A stretch of DNA of 37,761 nt from Purshia tridentata (lineage: Eukaryota > Streptophyta > Magnoliopsida > Rosales > Rosaceae), in the NCBI GenBank assembly GCA_003254885.1, contig QANT01000653.1, positions 1-37,761 of the forward strand. Reading direction: 5' to 3'. The notes beneath the pieces were generated by a model. It did not search any database, was not told the origin of the DNA, and saw only the letters and a program-made list of their open reading frames with translations. Position numbers and translations under genes: made by a program. Every line of letters begins with the position of its first letter. Position 1 is the stretch's first letter. Below are positions 1 through 12,098 of this stretch, in pieces.

Positions 1-1117
1 AAAAAAAGAAAAAATATTGAGAGAGTAGTCAACTCAGCAGCAAAGGGTGGTCGGTATAGCCTGGGTTATTATTGTTTGATGCATAACTTTGTTTGGTACG
101 TTAGGAGGCCAAAGGCCCAACATAAATAAACTAACACAACGTGGGGTGGGGCAAAGCATGTCCCACACCTGCAAGCCCAATTCAAAGCTGAGCCCAAAAC
201 TAGCTAAGCCCTCAGCTACCCCATTACATTCTCTTTCCTTGTACAGTTGTACGCATGTCCCATATAAATGGAGTTCTCAAATGCCTGATTAAAATGCTTT
301 GACTATGCTGCAGGTGACGTTTTGCTGGACATTTCTTAAATATATATTGACATGAAGTTATTTATTTAAATTGGAATTGTAATGTAGTTGTTGGGGTAAA
401 AACTTCAATCCCCCTGCCCTTAACTAAAAAAAGAAAAGGAATGGTATTGTTTATTTAATGTTTTCAAGTCGGCCATGTTTATATTGGGTTCCTTTCCCTT
501 GAAGGGTACCGTCCCTTCGAATTCGTGCTTTATTTCTTAATGGTATTATATGTGTAGCTTGGATTTTTTATGATCATTTATAATGGTTAGGGCTGAAATA
601 TGACAAATGGTCGATCAGTTCACTTTTTTTAGTTATTGATAATGAAAGTCAAACAAACACGGTCCACTAGAATGCCTTACCACGTCCAAAATTCATTAAT
701 CTCTAACTGGTGGAATATATTCTAATATTCTTAATTACACCAATGATTATAAACAAACATTAATTGACTCCCATAAACAAACATTAATTGACTCTCATAA
801 AAAATAATCAAATTCACAAAGTTTCTTGGAACAATAACGATATCCAATCAAAACGCCAAATTATAGGGACAAAGTGATCACTTCCCCTTTATTTATTACT
901 ATTATCAAAAGTCACACTTCTCTGATAATGGAGAACCGGCCTATCACGACTTTTATTATCATATAGTACTTGTTAAACATGAAATATTGACACAATATTT
1001 CTATTTCAACTTATCATCTTAATACAGTAAAAATAATAATGGACAACATAATATCCAATTTATTCATTACTATAGCTATTTATAGTTCACCAAAGCATGG
1101 AACTACATGCAGGTGAG
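1..1117. other. Intergenic, no gene seen
   Basis: AT-rich DNA at the left edge. The open frames are short, have unbiased composition and match no family I know. The right part should hold the 3' untranslated region and polyadenylation signals of the basic chitinase gene, which is transcribed leftwards from 2023. The only structure I see is a 24-bp tandem duplication, listed separately. Confidence 0.6.
749..796. repeat. 24-bp tandem duplication (two copies)
   Basis: The unit beginning ataaacaaacattaattgac occurs at 749-772 and again at 773-796, with one mismatch near the end of the unit. It is probably replication slippage downstream of the first chitinase gene; no function is evident. Confidence 0.85.
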
Positions 1118-2059
<942 letters not shown>

Positions 2060-2077
2060 TCATGAAGGGGTAGCTCC

Positions 2078-2126
2078 TTTTATAAGGAGCAATGACACGG
2101 TTTGCTTAATTCACATACCGTTGACC
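2078..2126 (-). promoter_or_regulatory. TATA box and W-box of the basic chitinase gene
   Basis: On the minus strand TATAAAA lies at 2084-2078, about 55 bp upstream of the ATG at 2023. A TTGACC W-box core, the WRKY-factor site common in defence promoters, is at 2121-2126 just upstream of the TATA box. The motifs are seen directly; pathogen-responsive regulation is inferred. Confidence 0.6.
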
Positions 2127-2776
2127 TAAAGACATATTAAGGTTAATGCTTATCCACTTACTCCACTACCAGCTGGGAGAAATTCTTAATTTTGCGTAAC
2201 TGCGGAATATATGGATCTGGATAGGCTTCTCTCCAAAGTTGATCATGAATAGGTTCTTTGTACAGGGAGCTGGCTAATTTGAGTGCTCTTTAAGTATATG
2301 GGATAAAACCAAGTTTACAAAAGAAAATAACAAAATAAACTGTATTTATTGATTTAATTGCTGATTATATTTCTCAAAGAGAGATGAGACACATATAAAA
2401 CTCATCTATGCAAGTGGATCTCATGGTTATTGATCAATAAATTAAAAGGTCATTTGATAAATATTAAGGATTAGGTGTCAATTAATTACTCTAACTTAAG
2501 TACTAATTAATTAATTGCCATGTGAATTTCAAACGTAACATGTAGCACACGTACCTTATTCCTCGGCCTTATTTTTGGTAATTAATATACTAATATCTTC
2601 AATCCTAGCTAGTAACAAACAGAGGAAACTAGAGTAATTCTAGTTAATACATAATGAAAATATTATATTCATCTGAAAAATTAGTACATGCGGACATGCA
2701 TGTTTTATTGTCATAAATACATGCAGTACTATAGTGTGGACAATTGACAAAGCAAGCTAGCTAGGCAGCGACTAAA
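2127..2776. other. Spacer between tandem chitinase genes
   Basis: AT-rich DNA with repeated taattaa-type runs. It should hold the distal promoter of the basic chitinase gene and the 3' untranslated region of the acidic one. I see no gene, RNA or transposon boundary. Confidence 0.6.
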
Positions 2777-3700
<924 letters not shown>

Positions 3701-3730
3701 TTAGCTAAAAATGCTGGAGAGGGTACACAT

Positions 3731-3737
3731 ATTTATA
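3731..3737 (-). promoter_or_regulatory. TATA box of the acidic chitinase gene
   Basis: On the minus strand the sequence reads TATAAAT, about 64 bp upstream of the ATG at 3667. This spacing fits a plant TATA box with a short leader. Confidence 0.6.
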
Positions 3738-5031
3738 GGTGCAAGGGCCATTTGAGTCCAGAGCTTTAGGGAAGAAAAGTAGGATAAACGTGTCTTGCAG
3801 GTTAAAAGATGTTGCCATTCTTGTGTGAAAAAGATCTGGTCTGCGATGTTTAGTCCAAGTTTCAGTTGTCAATTCCAACAATTAATGTATATCCCGTCAA
3901 TCAAGGCAATTGAAACCAGGGACAGGACTTTATGGGAGTAGTACTTCTGAGTAAACTTGTATGTTTTCAGGATTAAAGCATTTTCTAGCTTGTAGGAAAC
4001 GTTGGAACTTCTTTCTGGAAGAAGTTAATTCCAGAGAAGTTGTAGCTAGCTAGCCTGCAAACTGGGAGACTGCCTCTGCCTAACTTGGTGAAAACCGTAC
4101 AAGCCATCAAATCTGACAAATATGTGATGAATAGTCGTAGCTATACAGTCAAGTAAATTGGACAATCTAGAAATAATACGTAGAGAATCAACACTCTCTT
4201 GGTGCCTTACATCATATGAATGTTTGGAAGTTTGTAAATGCATGGCGTATTCAGAATTAAGATACCAAATTGCTGACTACTTCCTTGATAGCTATATCTG
4301 GACTTTAGCAGAAGACTAAGTACTTTGATCTAAAAATTTTGAGAGGAGATTTGCGTATTTCCAATTTATAACTTTTATTCTAATTTTTATATTTTGGTAA
4401 TTGAATAAATGAAAAGAGATCAAAATCATAATTTAAAATCAAACTATAGCTCAGAGATTAATAATAAATAAATAAAAACTAGCCCAGAGGACATTTACTG
4501 ACATTTACTTTTTGGCCCAAATCAAGTTTATGCTGAGCAAATTTTCGTATACCCAATTGAATTGGACCAAAAGAAAACGTTCGAAAATGTCCTCTGGACA
4601 GGTTTAAATATTAGAACCACAAGCAGTTCTCCAGAAACAATACTGAACACCCAAATATATTGGGCCAGATAAATGAGAAAAATTGATTGATTGGCAGTAG
4701 TAGAAATTTACAAACATCAAGAAGCAATAATATATCACTCACTGCTTTCTGCTTGCCCACTCAAAAGAACTTGGCCCTGATAAGCTAGGGGATCTGTTTT
4801 TGACCCATTGTTAAGGTCAAGTACAAAGCTGAGGCAAAGTGCTCATGAAGAGCCTTGCAATATCCTTGCAGCCAGCAAAAGTTCTCTACAATCATCACAT
4901 AATGTGCTATCATTGCAGTCACCGTTCACAGTCCTTCATTTAGTTTCCTGATCAGAAACTACCCATGTCTTTCACCTGAAGGCTTTAAGAAGTCCCGAGG
5001 ATGGCAACATGCTGCGAGTGGTGGTGGAGGT
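3738..5031. other. Intergenic: chitinase promoter and PPR gene 3' end
   Basis: No gene seen. The left part is upstream of the acidic chitinase gene. The right part (about 4700-5031) should be the 3' untranslated region of the PPR gene. A small foldback element at 4484-4597 is listed separately. A 65-residue open frame at 4046-4243 has no recognisable features. Confidence 0.55.
4484..4597. repeat. Small foldback (MITE-like) element
   Basis: The 13-bp sequence ccagaggacattt at 4484-4496 is repeated as its exact reverse complement at 4585-4597. Inside, ttttggcccaa and ttggaccaaaa form a second imperfect inverted pair. The 114-bp unit could fold into a hairpin. I could not identify a convincing target-site duplication, so the superfamily is unknown. 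Confidence 0.55.
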
Positions 5032-7068
5032 TCACCAATAATCTCCACACGAGCATATACCACCCTTGAAATGGTGAAAACGATTAGTATCCCTGACAAC
5101 AATTTCGCGTTCAGCTATTTTAGAGATGAGCTTAGCAGCAATATGACAATCACCACAAACACGAAGATTCTTGGTAATTCTGATTGGTGTCCCTAGCTCT
5201 GTATTCAGAATGGCAAAGACAATTGCTAACTTCTCACTGTGAACTGCAAGATGGCATTCCTTCTCCTCCTCCTCCACATCATGAAGAGCGGAATCAGTCT
5301 CGGGGACATAACCCAACTCCTTCATTTTCCCTACCAATACATCTAACTCTTCATATATCTCTTTAGACTGAGGATGTGATCTGTCACCAGCAAGAAAAGT
5401 GTGAACCCGATCTTTGAGCTCAACATTGCTGACACCAGGTATTTTCTTGATTCCTCTGCTCTTCATTATTGATCGCACAGTTGTGACATCTTGCCACCTA
5501 CCAGCTTTTGCATAAATATTTGATAACAAAACATAATAACCTGACTGCTCTGGAGCCAATTGAAACAGGCGATCAGCAGCTATAACTCCAACATTCATGT
5601 TAGAGTATACCCGGCAAGCACTTAGCAGAGCACCCCACACTCTTTCATTAGGCTCCAGTGGCATCTGTTCGACAAAACTATAAGCCTCATCCACTCTCCC
5701 ACCACGCCCTAACAGATCTACCATGCAAGCACAGTGTTCTATTCTAGGACCTATCATGTACTCCTCAGTCATTAATTTGAAGTAATACTGCCCCTCCTCC
5801 CACAATCCTGCATGGCTGCAAGCCGCAAGAACTGATACAAAGGCAATTGAATCAGGACTCAGGCCCGATTCTTGCATTTTCTCAAAAAGTGCTACAGCAT
5901 CATGACCTTGTCCACACCTCCCATATGCAGACATCATTGAAGTCCACGATATAACATCCTTAAATTTCATTGCATCAAATACTTCTCTTGCATCTTGCAA
6001 ACATCCACACTTAGCATACATGTCAATCAATGCATTCTCCAATAACAAATTTGGCCTAAGTCTCTTTCTTTCAACATATTCATGAATTTGCTTCCCTAAC
6101 AAGAGAGCTGAAAGATCCCCACAAGCAGGGAGAACGCTCGCAATTGTGACTGCATCAGGTTCGATTCCACTCACCTCCATCTGTAAGAAGAGATCAACTG
6201 CTTCACCCTGCATTGAATTATTCACATATACCGATATCATCACATTCCACGAAACCAAACTCTTTTTAGCCAATTGCATAAACATCTCCTTAACATATAA
6301 AATATTGTCTGATGAAGTGTTGGTCACAGCTGGGATTAGGCTTGCCATGGTACCAGCATCTGGTTTAAGTCTGAATGCCTCCATTTCCCTACAAACTTCT
6401 AATGCATCGTCGAACCGTTCATTTTGTGCATACCCAGAAACCATAGAATTACAAGAAACCACATCTCTGCACGGCATGTCATCAAGAATGCGCCGAGCCT
6501 CCACTAAACAACCGCATTTCCCATACATGGCAATCAGACCATTCCCAACAAACAAATTCACGTCAAGCCCAACTTTCACAACAGCACCATGGATTTGCAA
6601 TCCGACCCACAAATTATCTGACCCAGAACATGCCTTTAGGACACAAGGGTATGTATAATTATCAGGATCACACCCATTGCCAGACATAGTTTTGTAAACA
6701 ACAAGAGCATCGTGGTACAAATGGTTGTTCACATAGCTTCTGATCATGACATTAAAGAAGACAACATTCTTTTCAGGAATTTTATCGAATACTTGGCGTG
6801 TTATTCCGGGTTCTCCGCAAGCAGCATAAGCTCTCATGAGTTTGATACCTAGTGAAGCGTCCGAGTGGAGATTCTGATTGACAACGATGTTTGAATGGAG
6901 TTTCTTCAATGTCTTGATATCTGGGTATTGATCCAATATTTTAACAAATAATTCTCCTACAAGAGCTGGATCCTGAGGGGCAGATTCGGCTTTTCCAATT
7001 GATGATATAAAGGCTTGTAGCTGTTTGCCTGTGGAAAAATGGCGGGAAAGGGGAGCGATGGCCTTCAT
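5032..7068 (-). CDS. PPR-DYW protein, probable organellar RNA editing factor
   Basis: A 678-residue intronless PLS-class pentatricopeptide repeat protein. An N-terminal presequence (MKAIAPLSRHFSTGKQL, basic and hydroxylated) suggests import into mitochondria or plastids. A long row of P, L and S repeats follows from about residue 70 to 480 (for example VVFFNVMIRSYVNN, DVISWTSMMSAYGRCGQ), then E and E+ motifs, then a complete DYW deaminase domain from about 584 to 678. The deaminase has the zinc ligand and catalytic glutamate in HSE (about 610-612), the CGDC cysteines (about 638-641) and the terminal GDYW. Such proteins bind specific organellar RNA sites and convert C to U. By memory the sequence closely resembles Arabidopsis At3g49142. 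The ATG at 7066-7068 opens directly onto the presequence. The RNA target cannot be told from this reading. Confidence 0.96.
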   Translation of the reverse strand: MKAIAPLSRHFSTGKQLQAFISSIGKAESAPQDPALVGELFVKILDQYPDIKTLKKLHSNIVVNQNLHSDASLGIKLMRAYAACGEPGITRQVFDKIPEKNVVFFNVMIRSYVNNHLYHDALVVYKTMSGNGCDPDNYTYPCVLKACSGSDNLWVGLQIHGAVVKVGLDVNLFVGNGLIAMYGKCGCLVEARRILDDMPCRDVVSCNSMVSGYAQNERFDDALEVCREMEAFRLKPDAGTMASLIPAVTNTSSDNILYVKEMFMQLAKKSLVSWNVMISVYVNNSMQGEAVDLFLQMEVSGIEPDAVTIASVLPACGDLSALLLGKQIHEYVERKRLRPNLLLENALIDMYAKCGCLQDAREVFDAMKFKDVISWTSMMSAYGRCGQGHDAVALFEKMQESGLSPDSIAFVSVLAACSHAGLWEEGQYYFKLMTEEYMIGPRIEHCACMVDLLGRGGRVDEAYSFVEQMPLEPNERVWGALLSACRVYSNMNVGVIAADRLFQLAPEQSGYYVLLSNIYAKAGRWQDVTTVRSIMKSRGIKKIPGVSNVELKDRVHTFLAGDRSHPQSKEIYEELDVLVGKMKELGYVPETDSALHDVEEEEKECHLAVHSEKLAIVFAILNTELGTPIRITKNLRVCGDCHIAAKLISKIAEREIVVRDTNRFHHFKGGICSCGDYW

Positions 7069-7465
7069 GAATTGGAGCGGTGTTCCGAAAATGGGTTTAG
7101 CTTAGACCCGCTCTTGTCTAAATATTAGGCGCATCGCAGGTCCGGCCTCGGCCTACTTGATGGGCCACCACTCTCTTTGATTGCAGTCTGACCCGAAAAA
7201 AAAAAAGAGGAGCATTTTGCAGGAGAAAATAGCAAATTTTTCTATTTAATTTTTTTTTCTGTTAACTTTATTGCTCAAAATTCAGAAATGCATGGTCCCG
7301 AGCAAATGAAATATTAGCTCAGTGATATAACACCTTCATGTAACATATCACAATAAAAAAATACTGAGGCCATTTTACAGAAAATTGGTAATTCAATTAG
7401 ATTTGCAAGAAAAATTACACTTCGTGATGGTTGATCTCAGCAAGAAAGGGTGTAGCTCCATTTCC
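7069..7465. other. Short intergenic spacer
   Basis: Holds the PPR promoter region and the 3' untranslated region of the Treslin-like gene. No TATA box of note and no other gene seen. Confidence 0.5.
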
Positions 7466-8743
7466 CTATTCCTGAAACAATGCTTTAGAAACAGAACGGC
7501 ATGACTGACTACCATAGTCTGACTCTTGGGAGTCTTTATCATCAAAGCGGCTGCGTTTGTTTCCTGTCATTGGGGTTTCACATACTGTGTCATCATAACA
7601 GGACTCTCTATGGTCCTTCCTTTTAGACAGCTTTCGATGAGGATTTGACTTTGGTTTCAATGCCTTTGGCTGTTTTGGGGCCCAAACTTTGTGCAAATCA
7701 GGCACCCAACTTGTAAAAGAAGCAAACCTCCGAGCCTTCTCTCTCCTCTCTTGAGCTTCAATTAACTTTCGAGCATGCTCCTCTTGTTTAATCACTTGGG
7801 CGCTTGGTCTTCCATTATCCTTTTTCAGCAGATGAAGCGATTCATCTTCTGCTGATACATCCCTCTCCGGTTTTTCTCTATAGGATTGATTGCTATCCTC
7901 ACTGTCGAGTAAATGACAAGGGAGTTCACTCTCATCAGAAAACAGCAACAAATCCATTTTTTTACAGATTCTGTGAATCACCTCTCCAAGAGTCTGACAG
8001 TACCTGAAAATTTGGGATTTCAGACATTAGTCTATCTGCTTAATGTTCCCCCTTCTAACGAAAATTGAGTGCTTGCACATGTTGGGGAAAATTAATGACA
8101 AAGCAATGGATTAATTTAAGCTGCGTCAATTCAAGGATTACATTGAAGACATATATGCTACTGCAAAAGTTATATAAGTATTCCCACTCAGTCAGAAAAA
8201 CATGGGTAAAATATGCCACAGTAAGGTGGAACACTAGGCACAGGAAATGTGTATTTGTTGAAACATAAAACATAGATTGAATGTAGAGTGCTCTAGCCTT
8301 TTAGGGAAGACCATGAAGATTCAAAGCATTCATCCACTACTCAAGGGAGTAAAATCTCAACAAAACATTCCATAATCTCAGTTAGAGAAGGTAAAGATTA
8401 CAATTTCAAAGGTAGGAGTTTTCAACTCTGGTGCAAACTCATTTACCTGCATTGTATGATCTTTCCGACATAATTATCTAGGCTCCAGTCACCAAAGAAA
8501 CCTCCCTCCAGATGGCACTGAATAGTCTCCAAAAACAAGCAAATATGTTTCACAAACTTCTGTTTCATAGATTCTGCAACACTTGCTCCAACCTCTGAAT
8601 GTAGTATCTCCATTCGGAAAAATATCTGCAATTCATATCTTTGTGCTTATGAAGGAAGTGTAAAAGTAAATGGAGACAGATTGTTCACAGTATTATAGCA
8701 ATAACTGGATTAATACATAATACAAAAAAAAAAAAAAAAAANN

Positions 8744-8774
<31 letters not shown>

Positions 8775-11058
8775 AAGTGACAAATGAGAAAGGATACTCT
8801 CGAACTATTTTTTCTGAAGTAAACCCTTCAGATCCTGGATCATAGCTTTTGTGTCTTGCAACCATATCCTTGGGATCTCTCAGAAAAAGTTTTAACAGCT
8901 CAGCAGCAACCGGATCAGTGTTGTTGGATTTAACAAGAGGAGTTTGACTCTCTGAAAGGGTTTCTGCGCCACACTTTTGATTCAACCAATATATAGATGA
9001 ATTCACAAGCCGATTTGCCAAATCCCCTAAGTCCACCGCTTCAGATTCAAGTCCTTGTTGGATCTTATTGGATAGATTACTGAAAAAAGTTTCCGAGGTT
9101 TCTAGTCTTGATTCCAGAGCAGCTTCATCCTGTATTACAGAAGCTACAGTAAGAGAATTTTCTCCAGCTGAAGCAGATGAAGGAATTGACTGTTCACTTT
9201 CTTGCTGCAACTTATCCAACCTATTGTTCATCTCTTTTTGATCGTCGTGGTGTGCCTCGGATTCTTTCTCCATTATTAGGCTGCGATAACTAGATTTTTT
9301 AATCTGTTTCATCCAGCATTTCAGAAATTTCAACTTTTTTGAGTTATTACTTTGCCTGGAAAAGTAGACCTCTTCTAAACCTAGCTCTGAGTGTTCAAAT
9401 GCTGCCTTACAGAAGGCACTCCATGTGAGGTCCTGAAGTGAATGTGAATTTCCTTTGCTATTCTTCTTCCTCCCATCCTTGTCTGCAGAGTGCTTATTAG
9501 ATGGTGAACGCCCAGTTCGAGACCCATTCAAGTGGTTCAAATCAGCATTGAGTTGGTATACCTTATTGTCCATATTTAGACTAACTTGATCCACATTTAC
9601 TTCCCTAATATCGTGCACTTCTTTGTGAGGGTGATATTCTTCATCCAGAATGAGCAGCAGAGCTGAAGAAACCGTGAAAGGCTTAAGGATTCCCATATTT
9701 GATTCACCACTGTCATTTAAAAGAGACACTAAAGCCCAGTAACCCTCCCTATATAGAAGAGTCAAGAAAATCTGCCAAAAGGGTGCCGATTTTCTCTGCA
9801 CAAACTCACCCAATTCCATTGCTAGCATTTCAAGAACCTTATCGGAAAAAATTTCTTTTCCCTCTTTTCCAGGTTTTACAGAAACTTCGCGGACAAGAAT
9901 AGAATCAGATAAGTGGTTCTTGAAGTTCAAAAACTCATTGTACTTATGCAAAGCCTTAACCTGGAATGTTGTCACTCCATTGCCAAAACTTCCCCAGAAC
10001 ATTTTTTTCAGTCCATCACCTCTTGTTTGTGAGTTCATGATTTCCAAGGAAAATAAAACATCATTACCTCCATTTCTAGGCAACATCTTCAAATCAACCA
10101 ATTCAAGATCACAAAGCTTGCATTCCAAAGGCTTCCCGCTTACATCTAATATCTCAAGATTTAATTGCGTGATAACTTTCTTATGACAATCATTACAGCT
10201 GAAAAACTTAGATGAAACCCCAATCTCTGGATAAATCAAACCAAAAGGAACAAGAGCAGAACCAAGAACAATTGAATCCGTGGAGCAAAACCCCCATCCC
10301 AAACTCCTAATCCCACTCTCAAAAAAACCAAATCTCAATTTATCCTCATCGCTCCCAACCTTACCCTCACCACATTCTAATTCATACCTAACATCAACCC
10401 AACTCAATTGAATATCCCTACAAAAAAATGCATCATTCAAACTCTCAAAGAAACTGCGGAATCTCTGGCAAAACGCATTCGCATTTTCCATAGATTCATC
10501 ATCCACTCCCACATTCAGGAATTCAGACAAACAGTTTACCGACCTACAAACCGGCGAAAACAGAACAACTAAATTAGACCTTACAGCAACAGAATCACAA
10601 TTCGAAAACGTACCCGTTACCGGATCGCAGATCACGGGGTCCCAGCCATAGTCGTGCACGAGCTGGCGCATGGAGGCGGCGAGGCACGAGGCCTGGGGCA
10701 AAGAGGGTTTCAGCGATAACGGATTGTTGTGGTGGCAAAATGCGGGGAAGGAATTAATGGTTTGGGAGAGGGAGAGGAAAGTGGGGGTGGGGAGATGGAA
10801 GGAGAGAGTGAGAGAGGAAGTGGGGAGCTTGGAGGAGGAGAGGAGGGGAGAGAGAGAGGAGAAGAAGGGTCTGAAGGCGAAGAGAGAGGAAGAGAGAGGA
10901 GGGAAGGAGAGGAGGGTTTTGGTGGAGGAGAGGAGGGATGTGAGAAATGGGGTTGGGTCTTGGAGGTGTAGAAGGGGATTTAGGTCTATGAGGAGGACTA
11001 TGCGTTGGGTTTGGCTGTAGTCTGTGATTGGGTCAGTGAGGTTTGGATCAGATGCCAT
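7466..11058 (-). CDS. Treslin/TICRR-like (Sld3-related) replication factor candidate, 3 exons
   Basis: Proposed exons on the minus strand are 11058-8798, 8638-8447 and 8003-7466, joining in frame to 996 residues. The first junction (donor GTATCC, acceptor after CACAAAG) gives VREYELQIFFRMEIL; the second (donor GTAAAT, acceptor TTTTCAG) gives IQCRYCQTLGE. The N-terminus begins with a von Willebrand A-like strand (RIVLLIDLNPLL). It has blocks that resemble the Treslin N-domain: LVHDYGWDP, NLVVLFSPV...LSEFL and IQLSWVDVRYE. The middle has Ser-rich and charged linkers. The C-terminus is Lys/Arg-rich with a conserved-looking block, RFASFTSWVPDLHKVW. Scattered SP and TP sites (GRSPSNK, SQTPLVK, CETPMTG) could be CDK targets, which in Sld3/Treslin recruit Dpb11/TopBP1. 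The family call rests on remembered similarity; function in nuclear origin firing is inference, supported by an E2F-type site upstream. The ATG is at 11056-11058. Confidence 0.72.
8724..8771. repeat. Poly-A tract with two undetermined bases (poly-T in the transcript)
   Basis: A 48-base A run lies inside the first intron of the Treslin-like gene, about 25 bases after the proposed donor. It is interrupted only by NN at 8742-8743. The NN most likely marks a homopolymer whose length the assembly could not settle. Confidence 0.9.
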
Positions 11059-11212
11059 CGCATTCGCACTTAGTCACAGAATAACCAGAGAGAGGACTTG
11101 GGTTGCAGTTGCAGACAAGATTTGAGATTTAAATGAGGATTTAAGAGAGGCGAAAGAAAGAAGACGATGAGGGATTGAAACGATGTCGTCAAATCGACGA
11201 GAGATGTGCGTG

Positions 11213-11221
11213 GGCGGGAAA
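11213..11221 (-). promoter_or_regulatory. E2F-type site upstream of the Treslin-like gene
   Basis: On the minus strand the sequence reads TTTCCCGCC, an exact match to the E2F consensus TTTSSCGS plus one base. It lies about 155 bp upstream of the ATG at 11058. E2F sites are typical of S-phase genes in plants. The motif is seen; binding is inferred. Confidence 0.6.
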
Positions 11222-11399
11222 TCGGAGCTTGGCGGTAGGGAAATGTTTTTAATCTATAAATTAAGCCGAAGGCCGCCTTATTATGGTTTACATTTTTAAA
11301 ATCTCAAAAATGTCCTTAGTTAACTAAAATAATAATAAAAGAAAATTTTAACAAGGGACAAAATAGTGAAAAACTATTGTTGGACTAACCACAAAGAAG

Positions 11400-11880
11400 A
11401 GATTTTTAAGACAAAAACGCCTTAAGTACAAGAAACGCGCCTTATACATAAAAATGTACTTTTATATGATAAAACTCTTTATACGGAAAAATACTACTTA
11501 TACATAAAAATAACGTTATACCAAAAACAAACTCATTTTAACAAAAACCCTTTATATGAGAAAGCATTTCTTATATAATACAATAAAACACACTTTATTT
11601 AAAAAAGCTTCTTTTATACAAAAAAAAAAAAAAAAACCTATTATATGAAATAACATCCTTAATAGCTGATACAAGAAAATGTCCACATATAGGAGAACGT
11701 CATTTTATACGAAAAAAAAGTACTTTATATGAGAAATGCCTTTTTATATATTAAAAAAAAACCCTCAAATGTCACTTATAACGCTCCTTATTTGAGAAAC
11801 GCCTTTTATATACAAAATTGCCCCTTATACGGAAAAACAACTCTTATACGCGACCTAATATACAGATATAGGAAAAAGCC
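11400..11880. repeat. Degenerate AT-rich minisatellite
   Basis: About twenty imperfect units of roughly 20-27 bp follow one another. Each has a core like cttatacgaaaaa or ctttatatgagaaa, followed by a short variable stretch often containing acgc or cctt. Clear cores sit near 11413, 11470, 11490, 11550, 11706, 11733, 11793 and 11826. The array fills most of the 1.0-kb gap between the divergent Treslin-like and DUF3143 genes. I saw no coding potential in it. Confidence 0.65.
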
Positions 11881-12098
11881 CTGATAAGGGAGTGTGAAAA
11901 TCGCATTCCTTCTATTTTATTCGTGCAACACAGTATTTGATCTCTAAGCGGTACTACTCTATACTTTCCCCAACTCAAAGTTGAAGTCTTGAAGATAATG
12001 ATGAGTTTGGTCTGCTCCTGCTTAAAACTTCTCTCTTGAAAGTTGAAAGCTGCAACTTCTCCCTCTAAAATCTGAAGTTAAAAATTAGAGTAGAAAAC

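Noticed and set aside
8443-8631. Separate small gene between the Treslin-like exons
   Set aside because: It is the middle exon; phase and splice sites join it in frame to both neighbours.
10670-11020. Arg/Glu/Gly-rich frame antisense to the Treslin-like first exon
   Set aside because: Low-complexity shadow of Ser/Leu/Phe-rich coding sequence on the other strand.
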